Positions 36,045-44,939 of a DNA stretch of 64,000 nucleotides are shown here, piece after piece. Both the position numbers and the translations under genes were made by a program. The notes beneath the pieces were generated by a model that saw nothing but the letters and a program-made list of their open reading frames with translations, did not search any database and was not told where the DNA came from. The stretch's first letter is position 1. Every line of letters starts with the position of its first letter. The DNA comes from Eubacteriales bacterium (GTDB lineage: Bacteria; Bacillota; Clostridia; Lachnospirales; Lachnospiraceae). Location: positions 89,585 to 153,584 of the forward strand of contig JAUNPS010000001.1 of assembly GCA_030536575.1 (NCBI GenBank), written 5' to 3'.

Positions 36045-36186
36045 GTTACTGTTCACTCGTACCTCGTTCCAGTAACGATTCACAGGCTCATTTTAAGTTT
36101 TGCTTCGCAAAAGAGCCTGCTCACACCTGAATCACGTTCTTACGTACCTGAGCAGCTAAGTGCTCAGGTACTGTCTGAACAGTAAC
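36045..36186. mobile_element. 142-bp MITE-like element, copy 2, with 8-bp target duplication
   Basis: Nearly identical to the element at 4889-5030; the visible differences are in three bases after the first GTAAC and at one position near TAAGTGCTCAGG. Ends are GTTACTGTTCAC and CTGAACAGTAAC-type. CTGGAATG flanks it directly on both sides (36037-36044 and 36187-36194). It sits 40 bp upstream of the btuC promoter. Confidence 0.82.
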
Positions 36187-36194
36187 CTGGAATG

Positions 36195-36317
36195 GGCTAT
36201 ATGTTCACACCTTATATTCCCTCCACGTAAGCATAATCGAACGCCGCCGAATCAGATGAAAACCTTCCGGGGAACGGGGCAAGAGATAGACAATAGTGTG
36301 AACAGTAACGCTGGAAT
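36195..36317. repeat. Second, diverged terminal-repeat element next to MITE copy 2
   Basis: TGTTCACAC (36202-36210) and GTGTGAACA form an inverted pair about 100 bp apart. The right end reads GTGTGAACAGTAAC, the same terminus as the MITE. It is followed by GCTGGAATT, a third copy of the CTGGAAT flank. The inside has no similarity to the 142-bp element. It may be a decayed relative or a product of a second insertion in the same site. Confidence 0.45.
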
Positions 36318-36370
36318 TGCTTTTTCTGGCAATTTATGCTACTGTAAAGAAAAACGCAAGGAGGCCCTCT

Positions 36371-37021
36371 ATGAGCACCACCATCAAAGTATTCTTCGAC
36401 TACGTCTGCCCGTTCTGCTACCTGGAATTTTTCGCATTAAAAAAGGCCATCGCTGGCCGTGACGTCACCTTAGAACTCATCCCCCACGAACTTCGCCGTC
36501 CCCCGGTGGCAAAAGTCGACCCGATGCACGACGAAATGCGCCTTAAACGCTTCGAAGAAGTCCTCGCCCCGGAAGCCAAAAAACTTGGCATCCCCATGGA
36601 ACTCCCCTGGATTTCCCCCCATCCGTACACCACGGACACCTTCCTGGGCTTCCTCTACTGCCAGGATCGCGGCCTGGAAATCGCCTATACGGAAAAGGTC
36701 TTTACTGCTTTTTATGTTGACCAGAAAGATATCGGCGAACTCGACGTCCTGAAAGAAATCGCCGCCTCACTGGGCCTCGACCCGGAAGACTTCGCTGACG
36801 AAATCCAGTCCCAGCGTCAGCTTCCAAAACTTGACGCCTTAAACGCTCTTTCCAAAGACTACGCCGTCACCAGCATCCCCGTGACCCTCATCGGAAGCCA
36901 GCGCCTGACCGGAAACTACGAACCCGAAACCTACGCCCTCCTGCTGGACTTGGCCAAACAGCCAGACAACGCTCCCACCGGCGGCATGGCCTGCGGCCCG
37001 GACGGAAACTGCGGCTTCTAA
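36371..37021 (+). CDS. DsbA-family (FrnE-like) thiol oxidoreductase
   Basis: A 216-aa thioredoxin-fold protein without signal peptide. The active-site CPFC (13-16) follows FFDYVC, and the cis-proline loop is TSIPVTLIG near residue 170. The inserted helical domain fits the FrnE/2-hydroxychromene isomerase-like DsbA group, which acts in the cytoplasm. The C-terminal end CGPDGNCGF holds two more cysteines that could bind metal or take part in redox. Start after AAGGAGGCCCTCT. The next gene is a zinc-sensor-type repressor. Confidence 0.87.
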   Translation: MSTTIKVFFDYVCPFCYLEFFALKKAIAGRDVTLELIPHELRRPPVAKVDPMHDEMRLKRFEEVLAPEAKKLGIPMELPWISPHPYTTDTFLGFLYCQDRGLEIAYTEKVFTAFYVDQKDIGELDVLKEIAASLGLDPEDFADEIQSQRQLPKLDALNALSKDYAVTSIPVTLIGSQRLTGNYEPETYALLLDLAKQPDNAPTGGMACGPDGNCGF

Positions 37022-37024
37022 ATA

Positions 37025-37053
37025 TTGACCAAACGCAAATTTTCCTTTAAAAT
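37025..37053 (+). promoter_or_regulatory. Promoter of the ArsR-family gene
   Basis: TTGACC (37025-37030), a 17-base spacer, TAAAAT (37048-37053), 33 bp before the ATG. It starts right after the DsbA-like stop codon, so the repressor gene can be transcribed separately. Confidence 0.55.
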
Positions 37054-37086
37054 GGTAGCAACGCTTCACTGGAAAGGAAGATTCTC

Positions 37087-37395
37087 ATGAACACGCAAAC
37101 TGCAAACCTCCCCATCGACGACGAAACCCTCACCCGCGCCGCCGACCTCTTCAAAATCTTCGGCGACCCCACCCGCCTCCGCATCCTCTGCCTCCTCTCA
37201 GGAGGCGAGCTCTGCGTCCAGGACATCGCAGGCGGACTTGCCATGACCCAGAGCGCCATTTCGCACCAGCTCCGGATTCTGAAGCAGTCCGCCCTCGTAA
37301 AGTCCCGCCGCGACGGGAAAACGGTCTACTATTCCCTGGCGGACGAGCACGTTGCCACGATCATCCAGCAGGGATTAGAACACGTCTGCGAATAA
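37087..37395 (+). CDS. ArsR/SmtB-family metal-sensing repressor
   Basis: A 102-aa winged-helix repressor. Recognition helix MTQSAISHQLRILK; wing RRDGKTVYYSL. The C-terminal helix carries D86, H88, H99 and E102, the exact spacing of the alpha-5 zinc site of SmtB and CzrA. A Cys in ELCVQD is present in alpha-3, but the second Cys of the CadC/ArsR alpha-3 site is missing, so zinc or cobalt sensing is more likely than arsenic or cadmium. A matching operator-like repeat lies in the promoter of the P-type ATPase 8.3 kb away. Confidence 0.9.
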   Translation: MNTQTANLPIDDETLTRAADLFKIFGDPTRLRILCLLSGGELCVQDIAGGLAMTQSAISHQLRILKQSALVKSRRDGKTVYYSLADEHVATIIQQGLEHVCE

Positions 37396-37409
37396 TTCTG
37401 CCGGGCTCT

Positions 37410-38372
37410 TTAATAGCTTTCGGCAGAATCTTCCAGGCCATACGCCACCAGCGGATCGCCCTCCAGCACGCACATGCCCGCCGTGTAGTAAATCACGGTT
37501 CCGTCCCCGGCGGCATAATACCGCTCGGTCACATTTCCGAAGAAATCTCCCAGCTCGCCCAGCAGCTCGCCTTTTTTCACCTTCTGGTTCTCCTGAACCG
37601 CCGGATACCACACGCCCCGTTTCGCAGTCTCCAGATACTCCGCATTCCGGTAAATTTTCCGCCCGGCCGTATCCAGCTTCGGCATGCCAAACGCATACAT
37701 CTCAAAATGTTCCAGCAAACGCTTCATGCACTCCTGCACTTGCTGTATCCATTCTTCCCGCAGCAATCCGCCGTAACCGCATTCCAGAATAAATCCCGGA
37801 ATATCCAGCATATTCGCCGCATAGCCGTACTCGCCCACCGCATTCGAGGATGCCAGTAAATAGTTCACATTCATCGCCTTCGCAGCCCCCAGCGCGCATT
37901 CCGTCACCTTCGGGGCCCTTGGGAAAAAGATGCACGGCGCCAGCGCCTCACACATGCCGCCTCCGTGAAGATCCGCGATAAAATCCACCTGCGGGAATAC
38001 CTCCTTCACGAACCACGCCGCAATCTGCTGCCCGATTGTCCCGTCTTCCTTCCCCGGATAATCCGCATTCAAATTCACATGGTCTTCCGGGATAAACCGC
38101 GGCTGCTGCTGCCAGAATCCGCTGGTGTTCACGCAATGCATCAGAATCACGTTCCCGCACAGCTTCTCCGGTTCGATTTCCTTCGCCAGACGCGCGGCCG
38201 CCGCCGAACCGTTGTATTCGCCCGCATGAATCTGGGCTGTGATCAGCAGGGTTTTCCCTTCCTTCGCGCCGCAGATCAGCGTCGTGGGAATTTCATAATT
38301 CCTGCCGTTGGGGTGCAGGATCACCTGCTTTTTTTCACCGCTTTCCAGCTCGTATCCGCCTACATTCCACAT
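37410..38372 (-). CDS. Succinylglutamate desuccinylase/aspartoacylase-like zinc amidohydrolase (M14 family)
   Basis: A 320-aa protein of the AstE/AspA group. Zinc ligands H49 and E52 (QIHAGEYNG) and H136 (ADLHGGG); the general-base Glu is probably in LECGYGG near residue 215. The C-terminal part (YPAVQENQKVKKGELLGELGD) is a barrel-like domain. Such enzymes remove acyl or aminoacyl groups by amide hydrolysis. It is the last gene of the riboswitch-controlled ABC operon, so it may process the imported compound. Confidence 0.87.
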   Translation of the reverse strand: MWNVGGYELESGEKKQVILHPNGRNYEIPTTLICGAKEGKTLLITAQIHAGEYNGSAAAARLAKEIEPEKLCGNVILMHCVNTSGFWQQQPRFIPEDHVNLNADYPGKEDGTIGQQIAAWFVKEVFPQVDFIADLHGGGMCEALAPCIFFPRAPKVTECALGAAKAMNVNYLLASSNAVGEYGYAANMLDIPGFILECGYGGLLREEWIQQVQECMKRLLEHFEMYAFGMPKLDTAGRKIYRNAEYLETAKRGVWYPAVQENQKVKKGELLGELGDFFGNVTERYYAAGDGTVIYYTAGMCVLEGDPLVAYGLEDSAESY

Positions 38373-38389
38373 TCGCTTTTCTCCTTTTT

Positions 38390-39577
38390 CTATCGTTCTG
38401 CAAACGCCTTGAAATCATCAAAGCTTGCATTCGGATTAAACTCTTTTAATACCTGCATAATGTCCGCCGCGCTGTAGGTATTGTCATACATTCCCACGGA
38501 AAGCGCATACAATTCGTTAAACTCGTCCACATTCTCAGCCGTCCAGAAATTCTGTTCCAGCCGGAAGGCCTGTCCATTGTCCCGGAAATCCTCCGCGTAG
38601 CCCGCATAAGCATTGCAGATCGAAGCAAAGGCCGGAGCCACGCACGCGCCGTATCTTCCCACCAGGTAATCCAATTCCTGTTCGCCGCCGTTATAGGTTC
38701 CGTTAAAATACTCGTAAGCTTCCTCTGTGAAGCAGTCGATCGCACCTACCCGGATATTGATCTGGTTCGCTTCCTCCGCCTCACGCACGGCATCCATCAG
38801 CGTATTCACGATATTTGTACTCATAACCGTATCAATGCTTCCGTCCGCGAGCTGCACCGCAACCTCCTCCGGAAACGTCTCCGTAAACGGATACCCCGGA
38901 AGCAGGACGATCTTTATCCCATCTTTTTCTACGGTCAGCACTTCCGAAGTCTGAACCAGTTCGGACGCAGGCGTATCGTAGGTAAATCCATAGATTTCCG
39001 CCAGCTTTTCCAGCATTGCCAGCCCGCGGAGCCGGTGCATTTCATTTCCAAGGCCCGCTCCTCCGGTACAGATCAAGTAGCGGTGGGCTTTCTCCGTATC
39101 GTCCGCGGCGAAAAATTCCGCCATGCCTGCCCCTGCTTCCCGCTCGCTCTCGTTCGAGGCGCCGATGGTTCCCAGGAAACTGGGGCTGTCCTTAATCGCA
39201 TTGAACGCCTCGTCGCTTAAGCTGGAAGACCCGAACACGTAATACATTCCATATTCCTCACAAAGCTCGATCACGGCCTCTCTGTCCACAGACTGGGAAG
39301 AAATAATTCCTTTTATCCCCAATGCGTGCAGCTCATCCACAAACGCCTTTTCATCTTCCCATGTGCTGATATCGCTCGAATAAAGAAAATCCGCGTTAAA
39401 GGCCTCGCCCAGATAATCCTCATAATAGGTTCGGAACGCCTTCGTCTGCGCATCCTCCTGATTGTATACGGCAATCCCAATCGTAATTCCCTGCGTCATA
39501 TCATCCGACGCTGCCGCCTGCATTCCCAAACCGCAGACGAGCGCCATCCCGCACAAAAATCCCGTTAATTTTTTCAT
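38390..39577 (-). CDS. Periplasmic-binding-protein-like secreted protein (type 1 fold)
   Basis: About 395 aa with signal peptide 1-24 (ending MQAAASDD). The remainder resembles the LacI/ribose-type two-domain binding fold: GITIGIAVYNQEDAQTKAF, GIKGIISSQSVDREAVIELCEEYGMYYVFGS, and a late NQINIRVGAIDCF. It follows the DppF-like gene by eight bases although that transporter already has its own binding protein of another family. It may deliver a second ligand or act as a sensor. The ATG at 39577 is chosen because the signal peptide begins there. Confidence 0.8.
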   Translation of the reverse strand: MKKLTGFLCGMALVCGLGMQAAASDDMTQGITIGIAVYNQEDAQTKAFRTYYEDYLGEAFNADFLYSSDISTWEDEKAFVDELHALGIKGIISSQSVDREAVIELCEEYGMYYVFGSSSLSDEAFNAIKDSPSFLGTIGASNESEREAGAGMAEFFAADDTEKAHRYLICTGGAGLGNEMHRLRGLAMLEKLAEIYGFTYDTPASELVQTSEVLTVEKDGIKIVLLPGYPFTETFPEEVAVQLADGSIDTVMSTNIVNTLMDAVREAEEANQINIRVGAIDCFTEEAYEYFNGTYNGGEQELDYLVGRYGACVAPAFASICNAYAGYAEDFRDNGQAFRLEQNFWTAENVDEFNELYALSVGMYDNTYSAADIMQVLKEFNPNASFDDFKAFAER

Positions 39578-39585
39578 CTTCTCTG

Positions 39586-40563
39586 TCACCTTTCCGTTTT
39601 TCCCTGAAACAGATGGCACGCCGCCTGGTGGTTCGGCCCGACTTCCACAAGCTGCGGCTTCTGCGTCCTGCATATCTCCATGCAATGGCCGCACCGGTTC
39701 TGGAACGGGCATCCCGGCGGCACATCCACCGGACTGGGCGCCTCGCTCTCGATGCTCTCGATTTTCTTTGTGAAATCCATTCTTGTGGAGAAGATCGCGC
39801 CGAGCATTGCCTGCGTGTAGGGATGCATTGCATTCGTCCCAACTTCATTGCCCGGAAGCACTTCCACGATATTTCCAAGGTACATCACCGCCACCTGATG
39901 GGCAAAAGACTGCACCAGCGCCATATCATGGCAGATAAAGACAAAGGAAATCCCTTTTTCTTTCTGAAGCCGCACCAGAAGCTCGATCACCCGATCCTGC
40001 ACGGACACGTCCAGCGCGCTGGTGGCCTCGTCGCAGACAATGATTTCCGGTTCCAGAGCCAGGGCACGGGCAATCCCAATCCGCTGGCGCTGGCCGCCGC
40101 TCATATTATGCGGAAACCGGTAGACGAAATCTTCCGGCAGGTCAACCATCCGCAGAAGTTCCTTCGCCTTGGCCTCTTTTTCGGTTTTTTTGATCATTTT
40201 GAAGTTCAGCAGCGGTTCCGTCACAATGTCCATGACTTTCATCTTCGGATGAAAGGCCGCCGACGGGTCCTGGAACACCATCTGGATCTTCTTCCGGCAC
40301 TGGCGGAGTTCCTCGCCTTTCAGCTTCGTGATGTCCCGTCCTCCGTAGATGATTTCCCCTTCCGTGGGCGGGTAAAGCTGCACAATCATTTTTACAAAGG
40401 AAGATTTTCCGCAGCCGCTCTCGCCCACGATGCCGAGGGTCTGGCCTTTGCGTACCTGTAAATTCACGTCATTGCACGCCAGGAGCGGACGCCCGCTGCC
40501 GGATACGAATTTTTTTGTCACGTGCTTTGCTTCCATAATTACCGGCGCTTCTTTAACCGACAT
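39586..40563 (-). CDS. Dipeptide/oligopeptide/nickel-type ABC ATPase (DppF-like)
   Basis: A 325-aa ATPase with Walker A GESGCGKSS, signature MSGGQRQRIGIARAL and Walker B IVCDEATSALD. The C-terminus has CPFQNRCGHCMEICRTQKP and a later Cys, the cysteine pattern of the oligopeptide ATPase C-terminal domain, which holds an Fe-S cluster in some members. It overlaps the DppD-like gene by 11 bp with GGGAGGG before its ATG. Confidence 0.93.
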   Translation of the reverse strand: MSVKEAPVIMEAKHVTKKFVSGSGRPLLACNDVNLQVRKGQTLGIVGESGCGKSSFVKMIVQLYPPTEGEIIYGGRDITKLKGEELRQCRKKIQMVFQDPSAAFHPKMKVMDIVTEPLLNFKMIKKTEKEAKAKELLRMVDLPEDFVYRFPHNMSGGQRQRIGIARALALEPEIIVCDEATSALDVSVQDRVIELLVRLQKEKGISFVFICHDMALVQSFAHQVAVMYLGNIVEVLPGNEVGTNAMHPYTQAMLGAIFSTRMDFTKKIESIESEAPSPVDVPPGCPFQNRCGHCMEICRTQKPQLVEVGPNHQAACHLFQGKTER

Positions 40564-41350
40564 AACGTTTCCCTCCCATCTCCGGAACCGCGGCCAGCAG
40601 GTTTTTCGTGTACTCGTTGGTCGGGTTGTTCATCACCTCGTCACGGGTTCCTGCGTCCACGACTTTTCCGTACTGCATCACGATCAGTTTATCGGCCATG
40701 TAGGCCGCCACGCCGATGTTATGCGTCACGACGATCATCGACGTCCCATACGTTTCCCGCAATTCCATGAACTGACGGACAATCTGGGCCTGGGTCGTCA
40801 CGTCCAGGGCGCTGGTGGGCTCGTCGGCCAGCAAAAGTTTCGGCTGGAAAGTCATTGCCATCGCAATGCCTACGCGCTGGCGCATCCCGCCGGAGAGCTG
40901 GAACGGATAGCTCTTCATGATGTTATCGCCGGACGGCAGACGCATTTTTTCCAGCATTTCCACGCCCTTTTTCCATGCTTCTTTTTTGGACATTTTCTGG
41001 TGGGTGCGGATGTATTCCACGAACTGGTCGCCGATCCTGCGGATGGGGTTAATCATTGCCCCGGAATCCTGGAAGATCATGGACATTTGCGACCCCCGCA
41101 GATCTCTCCACTGTTCTTTATTCAGCTTTAAAAGGGACTGGCCCTCAAACAGGATGTCCCCCTGGGTCACTTTTCCGCCTCCGGGAAGCAGGCCCAGCAC
41201 GGAACGGATGACGGTGGTCTTCCCGCTTCCGCTCTCTCCGACGACGCTGACGATTTCCCCTTCTTTCATGTCCAGGCTGAAATGTTCGATGGTCGGCTTG
41301 GGATTTTTGCCGTAGGTCACGGTAATATCTTTAATGTTTAATAAATCCAT
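40553..41350 (-). CDS. Dipeptide/oligopeptide/nickel-type ABC ATPase (DppD-like)
   Basis: A 265-aa ATPase with Walker A GESGSGKTT, signature LSGGMRQRVGIAMAM and LLADEPTSALDVTT. It lacks most of the C-terminal cysteine-containing extension that many DppD proteins have, since it ends soon after the EYTKNLLAAVPEMGGKR segment. It pairs with the DppF-like ATPase and two permeases. Confidence 0.93.
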   Translation of the reverse strand: MDLLNIKDITVTYGKNPKPTIEHFSLDMKEGEIVSVVGESGSGKTTVIRSVLGLLPGGGKVTQGDILFEGQSLLKLNKEQWRDLRGSQMSMIFQDSGAMINPIRRIGDQFVEYIRTHQKMSKKEAWKKGVEMLEKMRLPSGDNIMKSYPFQLSGGMRQRVGIAMAMTFQPKLLLADEPTSALDVTTQAQIVRQFMELRETYGTSMIVVTHNIGVAAYMADKLIVMQYGKVVDAGTRDEVMNNPTNEYTKNLLAAVPEMGGKRYVG

Positions 41351-41362
41351 AGTCCTTCCCCC

Positions 41363-42193
41363 CTACTCTTCATCCCGCGGGTCCAGCACATCCCGCAGGC
41401 TGTCCCCCAGAAGATTGAATATTACGACGACGATCAGAATCGCAAGGCCCGGAAAGATCATCATCCACGGCGCGTTCTGCATGTAGGCCCTTCCTTCGCT
41501 TAACATCAGGCCCCATTCCGCCATGGGCGGCCTTGCGCCGAAGCCGAGGAAGGAAAGCCCGGCCAGTTCCAGCATCATGCTGCCGATATCTGTTGCCGCT
41601 GTGATGACCAGCGTGGGCGTCACGTTCGGGAACATGTAGCGGACCAGAATGTGGGTGGTGGTCGAACCCGTCACCCTTGCCGCTGCAACGTAGTCGCAGT
41701 TTTTCATTTTCAGGACAAGGCTGCGCGCCAGGCGTGCATATTTCGTCCAGCTTACCAGCGCAATTGCGATCACCGCGTTCGTGATGCTCGGCCCCAAAAT
41801 ACCGGCCACCGCAATCGCCAGCACCATTCCCGGAAAGGCGATCATCATATCTGCAATGCGCATGATCACGGTGTCCACCCATCCGCCGAAGTATCCGGCC
41901 AGAATCCCCAAAATGCTTCCGATAACAAAAATGACTGCTACCAGGATCAGGGACGCGGACACGGAAACTCTGGTTCCGTAAATGACTCTTGAAAATAAAT
42001 CTCTTCCCAGCTTATCCGTGCCGAACCAGTGCTCTTTGGACGGCGCTTTCAGGGCATCGGTCAGGATGGCTTCCGCGGGGTCGTGGGTTGCGATAAACGG
42101 CGCGAAGACCGCGACCAGGCCGATACCCACCGCCAGGAGAAGCAAAATGGTAAACATTTTATTTTTTCGAAATACTTTTAATTTTCCCTGCAT
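41363..42193 (-). CDS. Dipeptide/nickel-type ABC permease (DppC/NikC-like)
   Basis: A 276-aa permease. N-terminal cytoplasmic part, TM about 18-38, then the DppC-type HWFGTDKLGRDLFSRVIYGTR segment near residue 56, and the coupling loop AARVTGSTTTHILVRYMFPNV near residue 180. The ATG at 42193 follows AGAGGTAGGAAT; it lies just after the stop of the DppB-like gene. Confidence 0.92.
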   Translation of the reverse strand: MQGKLKVFRKNKMFTILLLLAVGIGLVAVFAPFIATHDPAEAILTDALKAPSKEHWFGTDKLGRDLFSRVIYGTRVSVSASLILVAVIFVIGSILGILAGYFGGWVDTVIMRIADMMIAFPGMVLAIAVAGILGPSITNAVIAIALVSWTKYARLARSLVLKMKNCDYVAAARVTGSTTTHILVRYMFPNVTPTLVITAATDIGSMMLELAGLSFLGFGARPPMAEWGLMLSEGRAYMQNAPWMMIFPGLAILIVVVIFNLLGDSLRDVLDPRDEE

Positions 42194-42197
42194 ATTC

Positions 42198-43136
42198 CTA
42201 CCTCTTTTCCCTGATTCGCGGATCAAGATAGTTATAGGAAATGTCCACAAGCAGATTGATTACCATATAAATCAACGCAATCCACAATACATATCCCTGC
42301 ACCATCGGATAATCCATCGCTGTAATGGACGTTACCGCCAGATTTCCTAGTCCCGGATAGGAAAAAATGACCTCCACCACGGCGGTTCCGCCAAGCAGCG
42401 AGCCCAGCGAAAGCCCCAGCATTGTTACCAGCGGGAGCAATGCGTTCGGGAACACGTGTCTCCACAGAATTACGCTTTCCTTTACGCCTCTGGCCCTGGC
42501 TCCGGTCACGTAGTCCTGGCTCAGTTCTTCCAGAATGGCTGTGCGCACCTGTCTGGTATATTTTGCCGACATGGCGAAGGCCAGGGTGAGCGCCGGCAGG
42601 ATGATTTTTTTGAATCCCTGTCCGGTCGAAATGACGGGAACCAGCTTCCACTGGAGCGCCACCACATAGAGCAGGAGCAGGCCTACCCAGAAGTTCGGCA
42701 TGGAGACGCCGAAAAAGGTGAAGGCGCGGACAAGGTAGTCAATGGGTTTTCCTTTATATACCGCGGAAAGCATCCCGAAAGGAACCGCAATCAGCAGCAT
42801 GATCACAAGGGACGTCAGGGACAGCTTCAGCGTGGGCCAAAGTCTGGAAGACAGAAGTTCCAGCACGGGCTTTCGCAGCGAATAGGACGTTCCGAAATCT
42901 CCGTGAAGACAGCCGGTCAGCCAGTCCCAGTATTGAACCAGAAACGGTTTGTTTAAGCCCAGTTCTTCCCGCGTCTGCTCCAGAACCGCTTCGCTGGGCA
43001 TCATACCTGTGGCCGTGTACATCGCGGTTACCGGGTCGCCCGGCGCCAGGTAGGTCAGCATGAAAGTGAGAAAACTGATCCCGATCAGGACAATCAGAAT
43101 CTGAAGGAGACGTTTTCCAAGCTTCTTTGCATTCAT
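42198..43136 (-). CDS. Dipeptide/nickel-type ABC permease (DppB/NikB-like)
   Basis: A 312-aa permease. MNAKKLGKRLLQ then TM1; the DppB-type LAPGDPV segment near residue 37, LGLNKPFLVQYWDWLTGCLHGDFG near residue 65, and coupling loop GARARGVKESVILWRHVFPNAL near residue 210. The ATG at 43136 after GAGGAGGGTAACA is preferred over upstream in-frame ATGs. Confidence 0.92.
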   Translation of the reverse strand: MNAKKLGKRLLQILIVLIGISFLTFMLTYLAPGDPVTAMYTATGMMPSEAVLEQTREELGLNKPFLVQYWDWLTGCLHGDFGTSYSLRKPVLELLSSRLWPTLKLSLTSLVIMLLIAVPFGMLSAVYKGKPIDYLVRAFTFFGVSMPNFWVGLLLLYVVALQWKLVPVISTGQGFKKIILPALTLAFAMSAKYTRQVRTAILEELSQDYVTGARARGVKESVILWRHVFPNALLPLVTMLGLSLGSLLGGTAVVEVIFSYPGLGNLAVTSITAMDYPMVQGYVLWIALIYMVINLLVDISYNYLDPRIREKR

Positions 43137-43185
43137 TGTTACCCTCCTCATTTTCGGTATAGCCATCCGCGGCGCGGATATGGAA

Positions 43186-43268
43186 AAAGGAGCCTGCACT
43201 TAGCGGCAGCTCCTCTCTCCGTATTTGTTGTCACGCGGATGTTTTTAACGTGCCCGTTAGGCGGGCAT
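43186..43268 (-). promoter_or_regulatory. Hairpins between the binding-protein and permease genes
   Basis: Two stems lie in this 138-bp gap: AGGAGC-type with GCTCCT-type arms (about 43189-43216) and TGCCCG with CGGGCA (about 43250-43266). Neither has a strong T tail. They may protect the abundant binding-protein mRNA or reduce expression of the transporter genes. Confidence 0.45.
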
Positions 43269-43274
43269 GAAAGC

Positions 43275-44897
43275 TTATTCTGCGGGTTTGATATCGGTGC
43301 TCAGCCAGTAGTAGTCGAAGGCCGGGATTTCGGCGCCGGTTACTTTCGAGGCGTTGCTGATCATCGTGGAGTTGTAGTAGCCGTGTACCAAAACCGCGCA
43401 GTCGTTGACCAGGATCTGTTCCATCTGAACGACCAGGTCGTTTCGTTCCTCGGTATCCAGGGACTGGGTGAACTGCTCGTAGAGGGCGTTGAACTCTTCG
43501 TTGTCGTAGTGGCAGTAGTTGGAGGCGTCGGTGTTTTCGTCGCTGTAGAAGTTGTCGCCGCCATTGCCATACCAGTTCAGGAGGAAGGCGGTCGGGTCGC
43601 CGGTTCCCACGGTGGTCCAGTTCTGGTTCAGGAGGTCGTACTGGCCGGCCTGCATCATCATCCAGTTTGTGTCGCTGTCGGTGCTGTTTACATTGACACC
43701 GATTCCGATCACGGAAAGCTGGGTCATGATCGCTTCTGCGAAGGTATCCAGACAACGGTTTTTATAGGTAACGAAGTTCAGGTTAATGTTTTCGCCGTCC
43801 AGTTCACGGATGCCGTCGCCGTCGGTATCCACGATTCCGTTTTCGTCCAGGAGAGCGATGGCTGCATCCACATTGTAAGCCCAGGGATTGTCCAGATTTT
43901 CGTCTTCATAAGACAGGCCTACGGGCAGTACGCCGGGGCCGTAGGTGTACATGCCGCCTACCGTTACATCGCAGAGGGTCTGGCCGTCGATAGCCATAAA
44001 GACTGCCTGGCGAAGAGCGTCATTGCCAAGAACGCCGTCAAAGTTTACATAGGCGAAACCGGTACGCACACCGTCTTTCTGGGAGATGTAGTAAGCATCG
44101 TCTGCGGCCAGGGTCTGCAGGTCGCTGATGGTCGTTACGTTTTCTGTCAGGTCGATGTCGCCGCTCTGCAGGGCGTAGGCTTTGGTCGTATCGTCTTCGA
44201 TGAAGGTCATCGTGATGCTTCCGTAGGGAACTTCGCCGTTCCAGTAGTTTTCATTTGCAACCAGCTCGCCGCTCTTGCTCAGTTCGTCGAAATAGCTCAG
44301 CACGTAGGGGCCGGTGGCGATGATGGAGGTGCTGTAGCCGCCTGCGTGTTCGGCGTCCGTCGTGTCGCCTTCTACGTTAATAATCGAATAGAAGGGGAAG
44401 CATAAGGGGCCGGTCAGGTCGGCGTAGGCTACGTTGGTCACGATGGTTACGGTGTTGGCGGCCTGGTCGGCTTCGATGCTGGCCATGTCGATGTACTGGT
44501 TCGGAGTGGAGCTGTAGTCGGTGGTGGCGCAGACGTTGAACAGGCGGTTCAGGGAGTCTGCGACGGCCTGGGCGTCACAAGGGTCGCCGTTGGAGAAGAG
44601 GACGCCGTCGCGGATGTGGAAGGTCCAGGTTTTGTGGTCTTCGCTGACTTCGTAGGTGTCGCAGAGGTTGGGTTCTACGCTGGCGTCGTCGTTGAATTTG
44701 AAGAGGCATTCGGTGATGCCCCAGCGCATGCCTTGCCAGGCGGCGTTTTGGTAGTGGGCTGGGTCGAAGGATGTGGAGTAGACGTAACAGCCGAAGTTTA
44801 GGTGGGCGTCGCTGGCGGCGAGGGCGGTAACGGGGGCGGCGGTCAGGAGCATTGCTGCGGAGAGGCTGGCGGCCAGGATTTTGGTTGCTTTTTTCAT
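43275..44897 (-). CDS. Family 5 extracellular substrate-binding protein (OppA/DppA/NikA-like)
   Basis: A 540-aa secreted protein. Signal peptide 1-27 (ends ALAASDA; no lipobox). Family 5 features: LCDTYEVSEDHKTWTFHIRDG near residue 80, FSNGDPCDAQAVADSLNRLF and NYWNGEVPYGSITMTFIEDD near residue 215. The ligand could be a peptide, nickel/cobalt chelate or heme; sequence alone does not tell. It is the first gene after the second cobalamin riboswitch, which favours a cobalt or corrinoid-related ligand. Confidence 0.9.
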   Translation of the reverse strand: MKKATKILAASLSAAMLLTAAPVTALAASDAHLNFGCYVYSTSFDPAHYQNAAWQGMRWGITECLFKFNDDASVEPNLCDTYEVSEDHKTWTFHIRDGVLFSNGDPCDAQAVADSLNRLFNVCATTDYSSTPNQYIDMASIEADQAANTVTIVTNVAYADLTGPLCFPFYSIINVEGDTTDAEHAGGYSTSIIATGPYVLSYFDELSKSGELVANENYWNGEVPYGSITMTFIEDDTTKAYALQSGDIDLTENVTTISDLQTLAADDAYYISQKDGVRTGFAYVNFDGVLGNDALRQAVFMAIDGQTLCDVTVGGMYTYGPGVLPVGLSYEDENLDNPWAYNVDAAIALLDENGIVDTDGDGIRELDGENINLNFVTYKNRCLDTFAEAIMTQLSVIGIGVNVNSTDSDTNWMMMQAGQYDLLNQNWTTVGTGDPTAFLLNWYGNGGDNFYSDENTDASNYCHYDNEEFNALYEQFTQSLDTEERNDLVVQMEQILVNDCAVLVHGYYNSTMISNASKVTGAEIPAFDYYWLSTDIKPAE

Positions 44898-44939
44898 TTT
44901 TGTTTTTCCTCCTTGAATTTCAGTGACTTTTTACGGTGG

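Noticed and set aside
43239-44405. Plus-strand open frame of 388 codons opposite the Dpp-type binding protein
   Set aside because: Antisense shadow with a Val/Gly-rich product and no start signal.
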